The notes under the pieces: model-generated
Databases searched by the model: none
Told to the model about the DNA's origin: nothing
What the model saw: the letters and a program-made list of their open reading frames with translations, nothing else
Assembly: GCA_021740025.1 (NCBI GenBank)
Contig: JAIPAN010000047.1
Span: 1 to 7,553 of the forward strand
Direction: 5' to 3'
Origin: Sphingobacteriaceae bacterium
Lineage (GTDB): Bacteria > Bacteroidota > Bacteroidia > Sphingobacteriales > Sphingobacteriaceae
DNA: 7,553 bases
Part shown: positions 1 to 6,574 of the stretch, piece by piece
Layout: each line of letters starts with the position of its first letter
Position numbering within the stretch: the first letter of the stretch is position 1
Made by a program: the position numbers and the translations under genes

Positions 1-551
1 CCACCACAGCATTCTACCAAATATTAGCCGGTCGTGATAGCGATTTTAGCGGCGAATTTAAATGGGGAGTTACGATTAACGTGGGTGAAATTCCGAACGA
101 TAACTCCGACTATTTTGCAGGAAAAGACGAAAACCTAATTGATTGGTTGCGTGAATATTCAGAAGGCGAAAAAGACGAACAGTTTATACGTAGCTTTTTA
201 GGCCGTATGCTCTTCTCTGGCGAAGAAGTATTGAAAAAATGTTCGGTATTATCTGGAGGAGAAAAAATGCGTTGTATGTTTTCTCGTATGATGTTGCAAC
301 AAGCCAACCTGTTGTTGTTTGACGAACCAACCAACCACTTAGATTTGGAATCTATTACCGCATTAAACAACGGCATGGACGATTTCAAAGGCACCATTTT
401 ATTTACTTCACGAGATCATGAATTAACGCAAACTGTAGCCAACCGCATTATTGAAATTACACCAAAAGGCATTATTGATAAACTCATGCCTTACGACGAA
501 TACATAGCCAGCGATGTTATTAAAGAACAACGCAAAGCGATGTACAAATAA
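1..551 (+). CDS. ABC-F family ATPase, C-terminal part (YbiT-like), 5' end outside window
   Basis: This is the second nucleotide-binding domain of a soluble ABC-F ATPase, a family that acts on ribosomes (translation regulation, rescue or antibiotic protection) and has no membrane domain. The reading frame is open from the first full codon at base 3, giving 182 visible residues. The GTG at 81 is internal, because homologous sequence (ILAG..SGEFKWG) continues upstream of it. The first visible Thr residues are probably the end of the Walker A motif GxGKTT. The signature LSGGEK is at 249-266 and Walker B LLLFDEPTNHLD at about 309-344, with catalytic Glu at 324. The stretch LGRMLFS and the end (RIIEITPKGIIDK) resemble E. 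coli YbiT as I remember it. The H-loop, normally Ser-His-Asp, reads Ser-Arg-Asp (Arg codon 411-413), which is unusual. The stop TAA abuts a strong terminator. The family is certain; the exact subfamily is inferred. Confidence 0.93.
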   Translation, partial: TTAFYQILAGRDSDFSGEFKWGVTINVGEIPNDNSDYFAGKDENLIDWLREYSEGEKDEQFIRSFLGRMLFSGEEVLKKCSVLSGGEKMRCMFSRMMLQQANLLLFDEPTNHLDLESITALNNGMDDFKGTILFTSRDHELTQTVANRIIEITPKGIIDKLMPYDEYIASDVIKEQRKAMYK

Positions 552-582
552 AAAAAGCCCCGAGAAACATCGGGGCTTTTTT
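551..582. terminator. bidirectional intrinsic terminator between convergent genes
   Basis: This is a perfect inverted repeat with arms at 551-563 and 570-582. The GC core GCCCCGA/TCGGGGC is flanked by A6 on one side and T6 on the other, around a 6-nt loop (GAAACA). Each strand therefore reads as a stem followed by a U-tract. It can end the ABC-F transcript (stop at 549-551) and the minus-strand M20/YyaL-like/SlyD-like transcript (stop at 602-604, 19 nt away). Confidence 0.93.
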
Positions 583-601
583 GTTAAGGAATACTAACTT
601 A

Positions 602-1099
602 TTAGTGACCTGCTTTGCCATCAATGCCATGCGCATGTCCGTGTGCCAACTCATCGGCAGTAGCTTCTCTTACAGCAACAATAGTACCTGTAAAATGTAA
701 ATCTTTACCAGCCATTGGGTGGTTTAAATCTACAGTAACCACAGTTTCGCTAATAGCGGTAACTACAGCTCTAAACTGGTTACCTTGGTTATCTTGCAAA
801 GGCAAAATAGCACCAACTGCTGGCTTTTCCATATCGCCAAACATATCTAATGGCAATTCAGTAACAGCCGAAGGATCTTTTTCGCCATAGCCATCGGCAG
901 CAGAAAGTTCGAAACCATACGTGGCTCCGGCTGCCAATCCGTTTAAATATTCTTCAAATTTTGGAAGCATCATGCCCACACCGTATAAAAATACCAATGG
1001 GTTTTCTTCTGTAGCTTTTTCTACAAATACTTTTTCGCCGTTTTCAGTGGTGTGCAATTCGTAGGTAAGGGCAACTACGCTGTTTGGTTTAATCGTCAT
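602..1099 (-). CDS. slyD: SlyD-like FKBP-type peptidyl-prolyl cis-trans isomerase
   Basis: This is a cytoplasmic prolyl isomerase and chaperone, 165 aa, which is normal for a SlyD-type protein. The FKBP fold is split. Residues 1-70 carry the first FKBP half (VVALTYELHTTENGE, then GVGMMLPKFEEYLNGL). Residues about 75-122 correspond to the inserted insert-in-flap chaperone domain. The family hallmark LNHPMAGKDLHF (125-136) returns to the FKBP barrel. The C-terminus has a short His-rich tail, HGHAH (153-157) plus His165, reminiscent of the metal-binding tail of enterobacterial SlyD but much shorter and without cysteines. There is no signal peptide. The ATG at 1099-1097 follows an A/T-rich leader without a Shine-Dalgarno sequence. 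It lies 36 nt after the YyaL-like stop and is probably the last gene of that operon, closed by the terminator at 551-582. The family call is very secure; nickel handling is only inferred. Confidence 0.94.
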   Translation of the reverse strand: MTIKPNSVVALTYELHTTENGEKVFVEKATEENPLVFLYGVGMMLPKFEEYLNGLAAGATYGFELSAADGYGEKDPSAVTELPLDMFGDMEKPAVGAILPLQDNQGNQFRAVVTAISETVVTVDLNHPMAGKDLHFTGTIVAVREATADELAHGHAHGIDGKAGH

Positions 1100-1135
1100 T
1101 TTTTAAAAAATTGGGAGACCTACAAGTCTCAGTGG

Positions 1136-3139
1136 TTAATGAATGTATGGTATGGCTTCGGCAACCGCCGTTACCGGAAGTTGGCAGGTGTTGTTGTGGC
1201 AAACAAAAATTCTGGTTTGCGTGCCCCACTTATCCTGCAGCAAAGGTAAACTTCCTTTGCTCCCTCCCAATAAAATTTTATTAGGAATGTGAAATTTGTC
1301 AATCTCTTGACGCTTTTGCAAACTATCTGGCCCGGTAATGGCTAATTCATAAACGCCAAAAACTTCGTTTAAGAGCAAATTAGCCCAATTAGAATAGGCG
1401 GAGCCGTAATTTTTTATCTGCGGATGCACATTGCGTAACATTTGTGCCGAAAGCTCTAGATACACCTTGTTTTGATAGAGCTTGCCAAGTTTTACCAAAT
1501 TATGGGCCATTACCGAATTCGCACTTGGAATTACGTTGTCCATAATTTCGTGTTTGCGGGCAATTAAGGTTTCGCCGGTATCGGAAGTATAGAAAAACAT
1601 ACCGCTGGCTTCATCGTAAAAGTGAGCCACCACATGGTCGGTTAAGTCTTTAGCTTGAATCAACCACTGCTCATCAAACGTGGTTTCATACAAGGCAATG
1701 AGTGCTTCTATGAGCAAAGCATAATCGTCTAAAAAGGCGGTAATGGTAGCTTTTCCTGCTTTAAAGTTGCGGTATAAAGCACCATCGGAAGCCCGCATAT
1801 TTTTTAATATAAAATCCGCATTTTTAAGAGCCATTTGTAAAAATCGCTCTTCATCAAATACCCTGTAGGCATCGGTTAATGCCTTTAAAGTTAAGCCATT
1901 CCAGGCGGTTAAAATTTTATCATCTAATCCCGGACGTATACGTTTTTCGCGGTATTCGAATACTTTTTTCTTGGCTGTTTCTAAACGTGCATGAAGTTCT
2001 TCCACACTTAGATTAAATGCCTTGGCTATGTGTACATCCGATTGTTTTCGGCACAAAATATTCGTGTGCTCTTCGGCCCAATTGCCTTCTTCCCTAAAGT
2101 TATAATAGGCACAAAACAAGGGCGATTCATCGGCCAAAAGTGCATCAATTTCTGCTTTGGTAAAGGTGTAAAACTTTCCTTCTATCCCTTCGCTATCGGC
2201 ATCTAAAGCCGAGTAAAACCCACCGTTTTCATCGCTTAGTTCTCTAGCTAGCCAATCAATGGTTTCGTACACCACCTGTCGGTAAAGTTCTAAAGGTTCT
2301 TGCTGATAAGCTTCGGCATATAAACTCACCAATTGCGCATTGTCGTACAGCATTTTCTCGAAATGTGGCACATGCCATTCGGCATCTACCGAATAGCGGG
2401 CAAAGCCTCCACCAAGTTGGTCGTAAATGCCACCAAAGGCCATTTTTTGCAAGGTAAAATGTGTTATGGCATCGGCTTGTTCGTTGCCCATTAGCTTGGC
2501 ATACCGAAGCATAAAAACCCAATTGCTGGGTAGCGGAAATTTAGGTGCACGGGTGTACCCTCCTTCGGTCCAATCGAATTGATTAGCCCAAGGTTCATAA
2601 ATTTCATTGAGATCTTCTTGGCTATATATTTTTTGCTCCGATAAAAAAGCTATTTTTTCGCTTTCGCGGATGCCTTCGGTCAATTTATCGGCGTAGGCAT
2701 AAGCTTCACTAGGCTTTTCAGCCCAAAAGGAAGCTAAATTAAGCAAGAGCTTTTTCCAATCTTCTTTTTTGAAATAGGTACCACCATAAATGGGTCGTTG
2801 ATCGGGCAAGCAAATGCAACTTAATGGCCAACCGCCAGATCCGGTCATCAGTTGCACAGCCAACATGTAAATTTGATCTATATCTGGTCGCTCCTCTCGG
2901 TCAATTTTGATGCACACAAAATGTTCGTTCATGATGTTGGCTACTGCCTCATCTTCAAAACTTTCGTGCTCCATTACATGGCACCAATGGCAGGCGGAAT
3001 AGCCTATGCTCACCAAAATAAGTTTATTTTCTGCCTTCACTTTATCCAAAGCCTCGGCACCCCAAGGGTACCAATCAACCGGATTATGCGCATGCTGCAG
3101 TAAGTACGGCGACGTTTCGTGAATAAGCGAATTGGGCAT
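1136..3139 (-). CDS. YyaL/SSP411-type thioredoxin domain protein (DUF255)
   Basis: This 667-aa protein has the full length usual for the family of Bacillus YyaL and mammalian spermatogenesis-associated protein 20. Residues 1-165 form a thioredoxin-like (DsbH/DUF255) domain. It opens with the conserved [17 protein letters not shown], has the redox-type motif Cys50-His-Trp-Cys53, and has GGWPL with the expected cis-Pro at 105. The rest resembles an (alpha/alpha)6 barrel of the N-acylglucosamine 2-epimerase or six-hairpin glycosidase type. Its family blocks are APKFP (198-202), [10 protein letters not shown] (243-252), [10 protein letters not shown] (255-264) and ALDADSEG (311-318). The C-terminus has the conserved Cys647-x4-Cys652-x-x-Pro. 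No signal peptide is seen, so it is probably cytoplasmic. The biochemical activity of the family is not established. The ATG is 2 nt after the stop of the M20 gene, so the two genes are almost certainly co-transcribed and perhaps translationally coupled. Confidence 0.95.
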   Translation of the reverse strand: MPNSLIHETSPYLLQHAHNPVDWYPWGAEALDKVKAENKLILVSIGYSACHWCHVMEHESFEDEAVANIMNEHFVCIKIDREERPDIDQIYMLAVQLMTGSGGWPLSCICLPDQRPIYGGTYFKKEDWKKLLLNLASFWAEKPSEAYAYADKLTEGIRESEKIAFLSEQKIYSQEDLNEIYEPWANQFDWTEGGYTRAPKFPLPSNWVFMLRYAKLMGNEQADAITHFTLQKMAFGGIYDQLGGGFARYSVDAEWHVPHFEKMLYDNAQLVSLYAEAYQQEPLELYRQVVYETIDWLARELSDENGGFYSALDADSEGIEGKFYTFTKAEIDALLADESPLFCAYYNFREEGNWAEEHTNILCRKQSDVHIAKAFNLSVEELHARLETAKKKVFEYREKRIRPGLDDKILTAWNGLTLKALTDAYRVFDEERFLQMALKNADFILKNMRASDGALYRNFKAGKATITAFLDDYALLIEALIALYETTFDEQWLIQAKDLTDHVVAHFYDEASGMFFYTSDTGETLIARKHEIMDNVIPSANSVMAHNLVKLGKLYQNKVYLELSAQMLRNVHPQIKNYGSAYSNWANLLLNEVFGVYELAITGPDSLQKRQEIDKFHIPNKILLGGSKGSLPLLQDKWGTQTRIFVCHNNTCQLPVTAVAEAIPYIH

Positions 3140-3141
3140 AC

Positions 3142-4512
3142 TTATTTACTCAATTCAGCAAAATATTTATGAAACAAGGGGATAGTTTCAATGCCTTTGT
3201 AATAATTGGCCAAATCGTATTTTTCGTTGGGTGAATGCAGGTTATCGCTATCTAAACCAAAACCCATCAATACGGTTTTAATGCCCAATTCTTTTTCAAA
3301 CAAAGCCACAATTGGAATACTGCCTCCACCTCGGGTTGGAATTGGTTCCTTACCGAATGATTCGCTAATGGCTTTTTGAGCTGCACGGTAGGCCACGCTA
3401 TCGGTTGGGGTTACTACTGGTTCGCCACCGTGGTGAGCACTCACTTTAACCTTTACGTAAGCCGGTGCAATTTTTTGGAAATGCTCAGTAAATAATTGTG
3501 TTATTTTATCAGATTGTTGGTTTGGCACCAAACGCATCGAAATTTTTGCGGAAGCCTTAGAGGGCAAAACGGTTTTGGCGCCTTCGCCGGTGTAACCACC
3601 CCAAATACCATTTACTTCAAGGGTTGGCCGAGTACCGGTACGTTCTAAGGTGGTATAGCCTTTTTCGCCCCACACATCGTTTACACCAAGGTCCTTTTTA
3701 TAATCCTCTAAATCAAATGGTGCCTTATTTAAAGCTGCTCTATCGGCTTCGCTTAAGGGCAAAACATCGTCGTAAAAGCCAGGTATAGTGATGTGATTGT
3801 GCTCATCGTGTAAAGAGGCAATGAGTTGGCACAAAATAGTAGCTGGGTTGGCTACAGCACCACCGTATACCCCCGAATGCAAATCGCGATTAGGGCCTAC
3901 CACCTCCACTTCTAAATAAGATAAACCTCTCAATCCTGTTTCCAATGAGGGGTTTTCCATGCTCAACATCGAGGTATCAGAAATGAGCACGACATCCGAT
4001 TTTAATTTCTGTTTATTGGCTTGTACAAATAGACCTAAATTATTAGAACCTACCTCTTCTTCGCCCTCTATCATGAACTTAATATTGCAGGGAAGGGTAT
4101 CCGTTTGCATCATCAGTTCAAATGCTTTTACATGCATGTAAAATTGCCCTTTATCATCACAAGCACCACGTGCGTAAATTTTCTCATCACGAAGTGTAGG
4201 TTCAAAGGGTGGTGTATGCCACAATTCCAAGGGATCGGCAGGTTGCACATCGTAATGGCCATATACCAATACGGTAGGTTTCGCCGAATCTATTATTTTT
4301 TCGCCATACACAATGGGGTAACCCGCTGTGGGGCAAACTTCTACTTTATCGGCACCGGCATCTGTAAGCTTTTGAGCCACAAAGTCGGCGGTTTTTAATA
4401 CTTCTGTTTTATACGCAGGGTCTGCACTAACAGATGGGAAGCGCAATAATTCGAATAATTCGTCTAAAAAGCGTTGTTTATTCTGGGCAACGTAGTTCTT
4501 TATAGTTTGCAT
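3142..4512 (-). CDS. M20 family zinc metallopeptidase (dipeptidase-type)
   Basis: This 456-aa protein is a cytoplasmic dinuclear-zinc exopeptidase of the M20 family, closest in layout to carnosinase/CNDP-type dipeptidases that cleave dipeptides. Recognisable metal and catalytic residues are His86 with Asp88 in GHYDVQP, bridging Asp119 in ARGACDDKG, catalytic Glu152 and ligand Glu153 in EGEEEVGS, Asp179 in ISDTS, and His426 near the end in DNLHSPNE. The dimerisation (lid) domain occupies about residues 200-370 and starts with DLHSGVYGG, whose His212 is the one that reaches the neighbouring active site in this family. GGGSIPIV (395-402) is the usual substrate-loop region. All key residues are present, so it should be active; the natural substrate is unknown. 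It is the first gene of the minus-strand unit. The ATG at 4512 has no Shine-Dalgarno sequence, and a TAnnTTTG box lies 17 nt upstream. Confidence 0.95.
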   Translation of the reverse strand: MQTIKNYVAQNKQRFLDELFELLRFPSVSADPAYKTEVLKTADFVAQKLTDAGADKVEVCPTAGYPIVYGEKIIDSAKPTVLVYGHYDVQPADPLELWHTPPFEPTLRDEKIYARGACDDKGQFYMHVKAFELMMQTDTLPCNIKFMIEGEEEVGSNNLGLFVQANKQKLKSDVVLISDTSMLSMENPSLETGLRGLSYLEVEVVGPNRDLHSGVYGGAVANPATILCQLIASLHDEHNHITIPGFYDDVLPLSEADRAALNKAPFDLEDYKKDLGVNDVWGEKGYTTLERTGTRPTLEVNGIWGGYTGEGAKTVLPSKASAKISMRLVPNQQSDKITQLFTEHFQKIAPAYVKVKVSAHHGGEPVVTPTDSVAYRAAQKAISESFGKEPIPTRGGGSIPIVALFEKELGIKTVLMGFGLDSDNLHSPNEKYDLANYYKGIETIPLFHKYFAELSK

Positions 4513-4528
4513 AAGCTATTGTTTAGCA

Positions 4529-4536
4529 CAAATATA
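4529..4536 (-). promoter_or_regulatory. candidate -7 box (TATATTTG) for the M20-yyaL-like-slyD unit
   Basis: Read on the minus strand, this is a perfect match to the Bacteroidota primary-sigma -7 consensus TAnnTTTG. It lies between the start of the M20 gene and the terminator of the upstream lipoprotein gene, where a promoter is needed. No good TTTG -33 element is found at the usual spacing, and the implied 5' leader is only about 10-12 nt, so the call is tentative. A 7-bp inverted repeat (AGCTATT 4514-4520, AATAGCT 4540-4546) brackets the box. Confidence 0.4.
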
Positions 4537-4586
4537 TTAAATAGCTCGGTAGAATATAGATGCTAGCTAGCGCTTTGAACAAATAA

Positions 4587-4616
4587 AAAACGAGGATAAT
4601 ACATTACCCTCGTTTT
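4587..4616 (-). terminator. intrinsic terminator of the small lipoprotein gene
   Basis: Arms AAAACGAGG (4587-4595) and CCTCGTTTT (4608-4616) are perfectly complementary. The 12-nt interval can pair further (TAAT 4597-4600 with ATTA 4603-4606, in part). On the minus strand the stem is followed by a T-rich run (TTTTTTATTT), whereas the plus-strand side has only four T. It therefore works best for minus-strand transcription. It lies 25 nt after the lipoprotein stop codon. Confidence 0.82.
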
Positions 4617-4641
4617 CGCATCAATGAAATAGGTAGAGGCA

Positions 4642-4788
4642 TTAATCACCCATACCTACATCACGCTTGTCACCCCCATTGGTTAAGGTGGAGTTGTTCG
4701 ATTTTGTGGGCTGTACACTATTGTCTTTTTTGCAGGAAACCATTCCAATGAATCCTAGAACCATTAGAGAAAGTAAGATTTTTTTCAT
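4642..4788 (-). CDS. small lipoprotein, 48 aa, function unknown
   Basis: This short gene encodes 48 residues. The N-terminus MKKILLSLMVLGFIGMVSC is a clear lipoprotein signal: two lysines, a hydrophobic core, and a lipobox (Met-Val-Ser-Cys) with Cys19 as the lipidated residue. The mature part is only 30 residues, polar and probably disordered, rich in Asn, Thr, Gly, Lys and Asp, beginning CKKDN and ending GDKRDVGMGD. I recognise no domain. Three things support a real gene: the lipobox, a -7 box 49 nt upstream, and a minus-strand terminator 25 nt after the TAA. It is divergent from the TPR sensor at 5026, so shared regulation is possible. As in many Bacteroidota, such peptides sit in the periplasm anchored to a membrane or on the surface; which applies here is not visible. 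There is no Shine-Dalgarno sequence. Confidence 0.8.
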   Translation of the reverse strand: MKKILLSLMVLGFIGMVSCKKDNSVQPTKSNNSTLTNGGDKRDVGMGD

Positions 4789-4800
4789 GAGAATTTAATT

Positions 4801-5025
4801 TTAAAGTGAATTTTTAATTATTAGTTATATTATTATCAAATATATACAATAATAACTATATAGAGTTAATTTTATTACCGATTAGTTATAATTATTTGAT
4901 TGTCAGCTAAATAATTTTTATTAAAAAGAATTAAATTATTATTTGGTGAAATAATGTTGGAAATATTTCTTATAATTGTTGTAAGTAGATAATTAATTTA
5001 TTCATAGAATAATTATTTTTCCAAA
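4801..5025. other. very AT-rich divergent intergenic region
   Basis: Counting directly, 33 of 225 bases are G or C, about 15%, much lower than in the flanking genes. It separates the lipoprotein gene (-) from the TPR sensor gene (+) and must hold both promoters. It contains the direct repeat ATTAGTTATA at 4820-4829 and 4881-4890, and the octamer ATTATTTG at 4891-4898 and 4938-4945. A hairpin (TTATTC 4998-5003, GAATAA 5007-5012) ends 13 nt before the sensor start. For the plus strand, the best promoter candidate is TATAATTG at 4971-4978, one mismatch from TAnnTTTG; the nearest upstream TTTG (4942-4945) is spaced 25 nt away, longer than usual. No open frame or structured RNA is evident. Confidence 0.7.
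4837..4844 (-). promoter_or_regulatory. candidate -7 box (TATATTTG) for the small lipoprotein gene
   Basis: On the minus strand this is a second perfect TAnnTTTG, identical in all eight bases to the box before the M20 gene. It lies 49 nt before the lipoprotein ATG, giving a plausible leader of about 40 nt. No clear -33 TTTG is seen upstream, and the AT-rich background raises the chance of a random match, although the G of TTTG is informative here. Confidence 0.45.
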
Positions 5026-6495
5026 ATGATTCAAAAAATTAAATCCGCAGTACAGATAGCAGCTATCTTTTGCGCAATATGGGGTGTTGGACTACCTCAT
5101 GCCCGTGCCGTTCAAATGACTACCAATTCTGCAGATAGCAGCGTGGTAGATACACTAAACAAACGTGCCTTTACGAATAGGCTAAAGAATTCGAAACTGA
5201 GTCTCGTAGGGGCAAAACAAGCATTGGCCTTGGCAAAACAACTGCATTATACCAAAGGAGAAGCCGAAGCCTACCGCATGATGGGTTTAGCAACCTATTA
5301 TTTGTTTGAAACAGAAAAAAGTATCAGCTACTACTTAAAGTCACTACAGCTTTTTGTAGCAAGCAAAAATAAAGCTGGGCAAGCAAAAGTATTAAACAAT
5401 ATAGGTGGGCTGTATTCTCAGACGGACTACAAAAGAGCAATGGAGTATTATAATAAAGCACTAAAGCTTGCAACTCCACTAAAGGATACGGGACTTCTAG
5501 CCAATTTATACTTAAATATTGGCACGATACATCTCCGAACAAAACGCCACGTACAAGCATTAGATGATTACATCAAAGCAGAAAAAATGTTTTCGGCAGT
5601 GGGCGACAAAACCGGCATTGTACATAGTTTACAAAATTGCGGGAAGATTTTTTTAGACCGGAGTATGTTTGATCAGGCTGAAAATTTTTTAGTGAAAGCA
5701 TATAAATTGGCTAAAGAAGAGGACCTGAGCGAATCTATAGCCAGTATTAACCTGAGTTTAGCAAGCGTATACATTGCGAAGAACAATTACCCTGCAGCAG
5801 AAAAATACCTCGTAGAAGGCATGCGCCTAGCCAATGAAACCCATGATGAGAAAATGGTTAATGATTTCAATCATACCTATTATGAATTGGAATCTAAACG
5901 CAAAAATTACGGCAATGCATTACATTTTTTACAACTCGTATACAAACAAGACAGTGTGAATTTCCGAAAAAATGAAACTGCAAAAATCGATTTAATTGTA
6001 GATCAATCGCACAAAAATGAATTGATTCGGAAAAACGAATTGTACAGAGTAAAGCAAGAAAAGAAAAACATCATTCTAGTTTTTACGCTCATAATTACGG
6101 CATTGCTTCTTTTTCTCCTTTTTTTATTAATTAGAAGTGTACGGCAAAAAAATAGAGACAATGAAGAACTTCTCTATTTAAATGAGGAAATTAATTCGCA
6201 GAAAAATCAGCTATTGGTTATAAATAAACACTTAAAAGGTTTGGTCAATGAAAAATCTAAACTCGATAAAATAAATGCTATAAAAATAAACGAACTAAGC
6301 ACACACCTACCCCACGATGTCCGCGGCCCCTTGAGCACGCTAAAAGCTATTATAGAGCTTGATGATGAAAAAATGATATCGCACAAAGAATTGGTTCGAA
6401 ATTTAAAAATTTGTGTTGAGGTATTAGAAATTAAAATTAAACGAATTAACGACTTGTTGCTTAACCCCAAAGCCAAACCTTTTTACGATGATTGA
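5026..6495 (+). CDS. TPR-transmembrane sensor with histidine-kinase DHp domain and no ATPase domain
   Basis: This is a 489-aa membrane protein. Residues 1-28 look like a signal peptide (MIQKIK, hydrophobic core, cleavage near ARA-VQ). Six TPR units follow at about 76-110, 116-149, 155-190, 195-229, 235-269 and 275-309, so a periplasmic peptide- or protein-binding superhelix is likely. One membrane helix lies at 348-369 (from NIILVFTLIITAL), followed by Arg/Lys-rich sequence and a coiled coil at about 372-425. The end is a phosphoacceptor H-box, LPHDVRGPLSTLK (428-440), with His430 as the expected phosphorylated residue, and a second helix to about 478. The protein stops at 489, with no N, G1 or G2 boxes of a HATPase_c domain here or in the 79 nt before the next gene. 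It may be phosphorylated in trans, act as a dimerising adaptor, or be a truncated kinase. No response regulator is adjacent. No Shine-Dalgarno sequence precedes the ATG. Confidence 0.88.
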   Translation: MIQKIKSAVQIAAIFCAIWGVGLPHARAVQMTTNSADSSVVDTLNKRAFTNRLKNSKLSLVGAKQALALAKQLHYTKGEAEAYRMMGLATYYLFETEKSISYYLKSLQLFVASKNKAGQAKVLNNIGGLYSQTDYKRAMEYYNKALKLATPLKDTGLLANLYLNIGTIHLRTKRHVQALDDYIKAEKMFSAVGDKTGIVHSLQNCGKIFLDRSMFDQAENFLVKAYKLAKEEDLSESIASINLSLASVYIAKNNYPAAEKYLVEGMRLANETHDEKMVNDFNHTYYELESKRKNYGNALHFLQLVYKQDSVNFRKNETAKIDLIVDQSHKNELIRKNELYRVKQEKKNIILVFTLIITALLLFLLFLLIRSVRQKNRDNEELLYLNEEINSQKNQLLVINKHLKGLVNEKSKLDKINAIKINELSTHLPHDVRGPLSTLKAIIELDDEKMISHKELVRNLKICVEVLEIKIKRINDLLLNPKAKPFYDD

Positions 6496-6574
6496 GTTGT
6501 GGTAAACTTTTGAACATTCCTATCAAGTATGAGGCTCGTTTCCTAATTTAGCGCTTTCATAAACCTGAACAATT

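Noticed and set aside
615..890. 91-codon open frame antisense to slyD
   Set aside because: Its Cys/Ser/Ala/Thr-rich translation is what the reverse strand of the SlyD coding sequence yields; there is no promoter or family resemblance.
1115..1130. GAGAC/GTCTC hairpin between the YyaL-like gene and slyD, followed on the minus strand by CCAATTTTTT
   Set aside because: The stem is only 5 bp with a 6-nt loop and the T-run begins 4 nt later, too weak to call a terminator; slight attenuation before slyD cannot be excluded.
2256..2522. 88-codon open frame on the minus strand inside the YyaL-like gene
   Set aside because: Wrong frame within conserved blocks of the YyaL-like barrel; the translation is a frame-shifted shadow.
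4105..4398. 97-codon open frame on the plus strand, antisense to the M20 peptidase gene
   Set aside because: It lies fully inside a well-supported gene with intact catalytic motifs, and its translation shows no domain-like pattern.
4998..5012. TTATTC/GAATAA hairpin in the leader of the TPR sensor as a possible riboregulator
   Set aside because: A six-pair AT-rich stem with a 3-nt loop is unstable and expected by chance in 85% AT sequence.
6549..6557. Shared 9-mer TAGCGCTTT before uvrD and at 4568-4576 near the M20 promoter
   Set aside because: Only two copies, in opposite orientation relative to their genes and at different distances; it may be chance.
6496..6574. Search for a frameshifted HATPase_c remnant after the TPR sensor stop
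   Set aside because: The 79 nt contain no frame with kinase N, G1 or G2 box resemblance and are too short for the domain.
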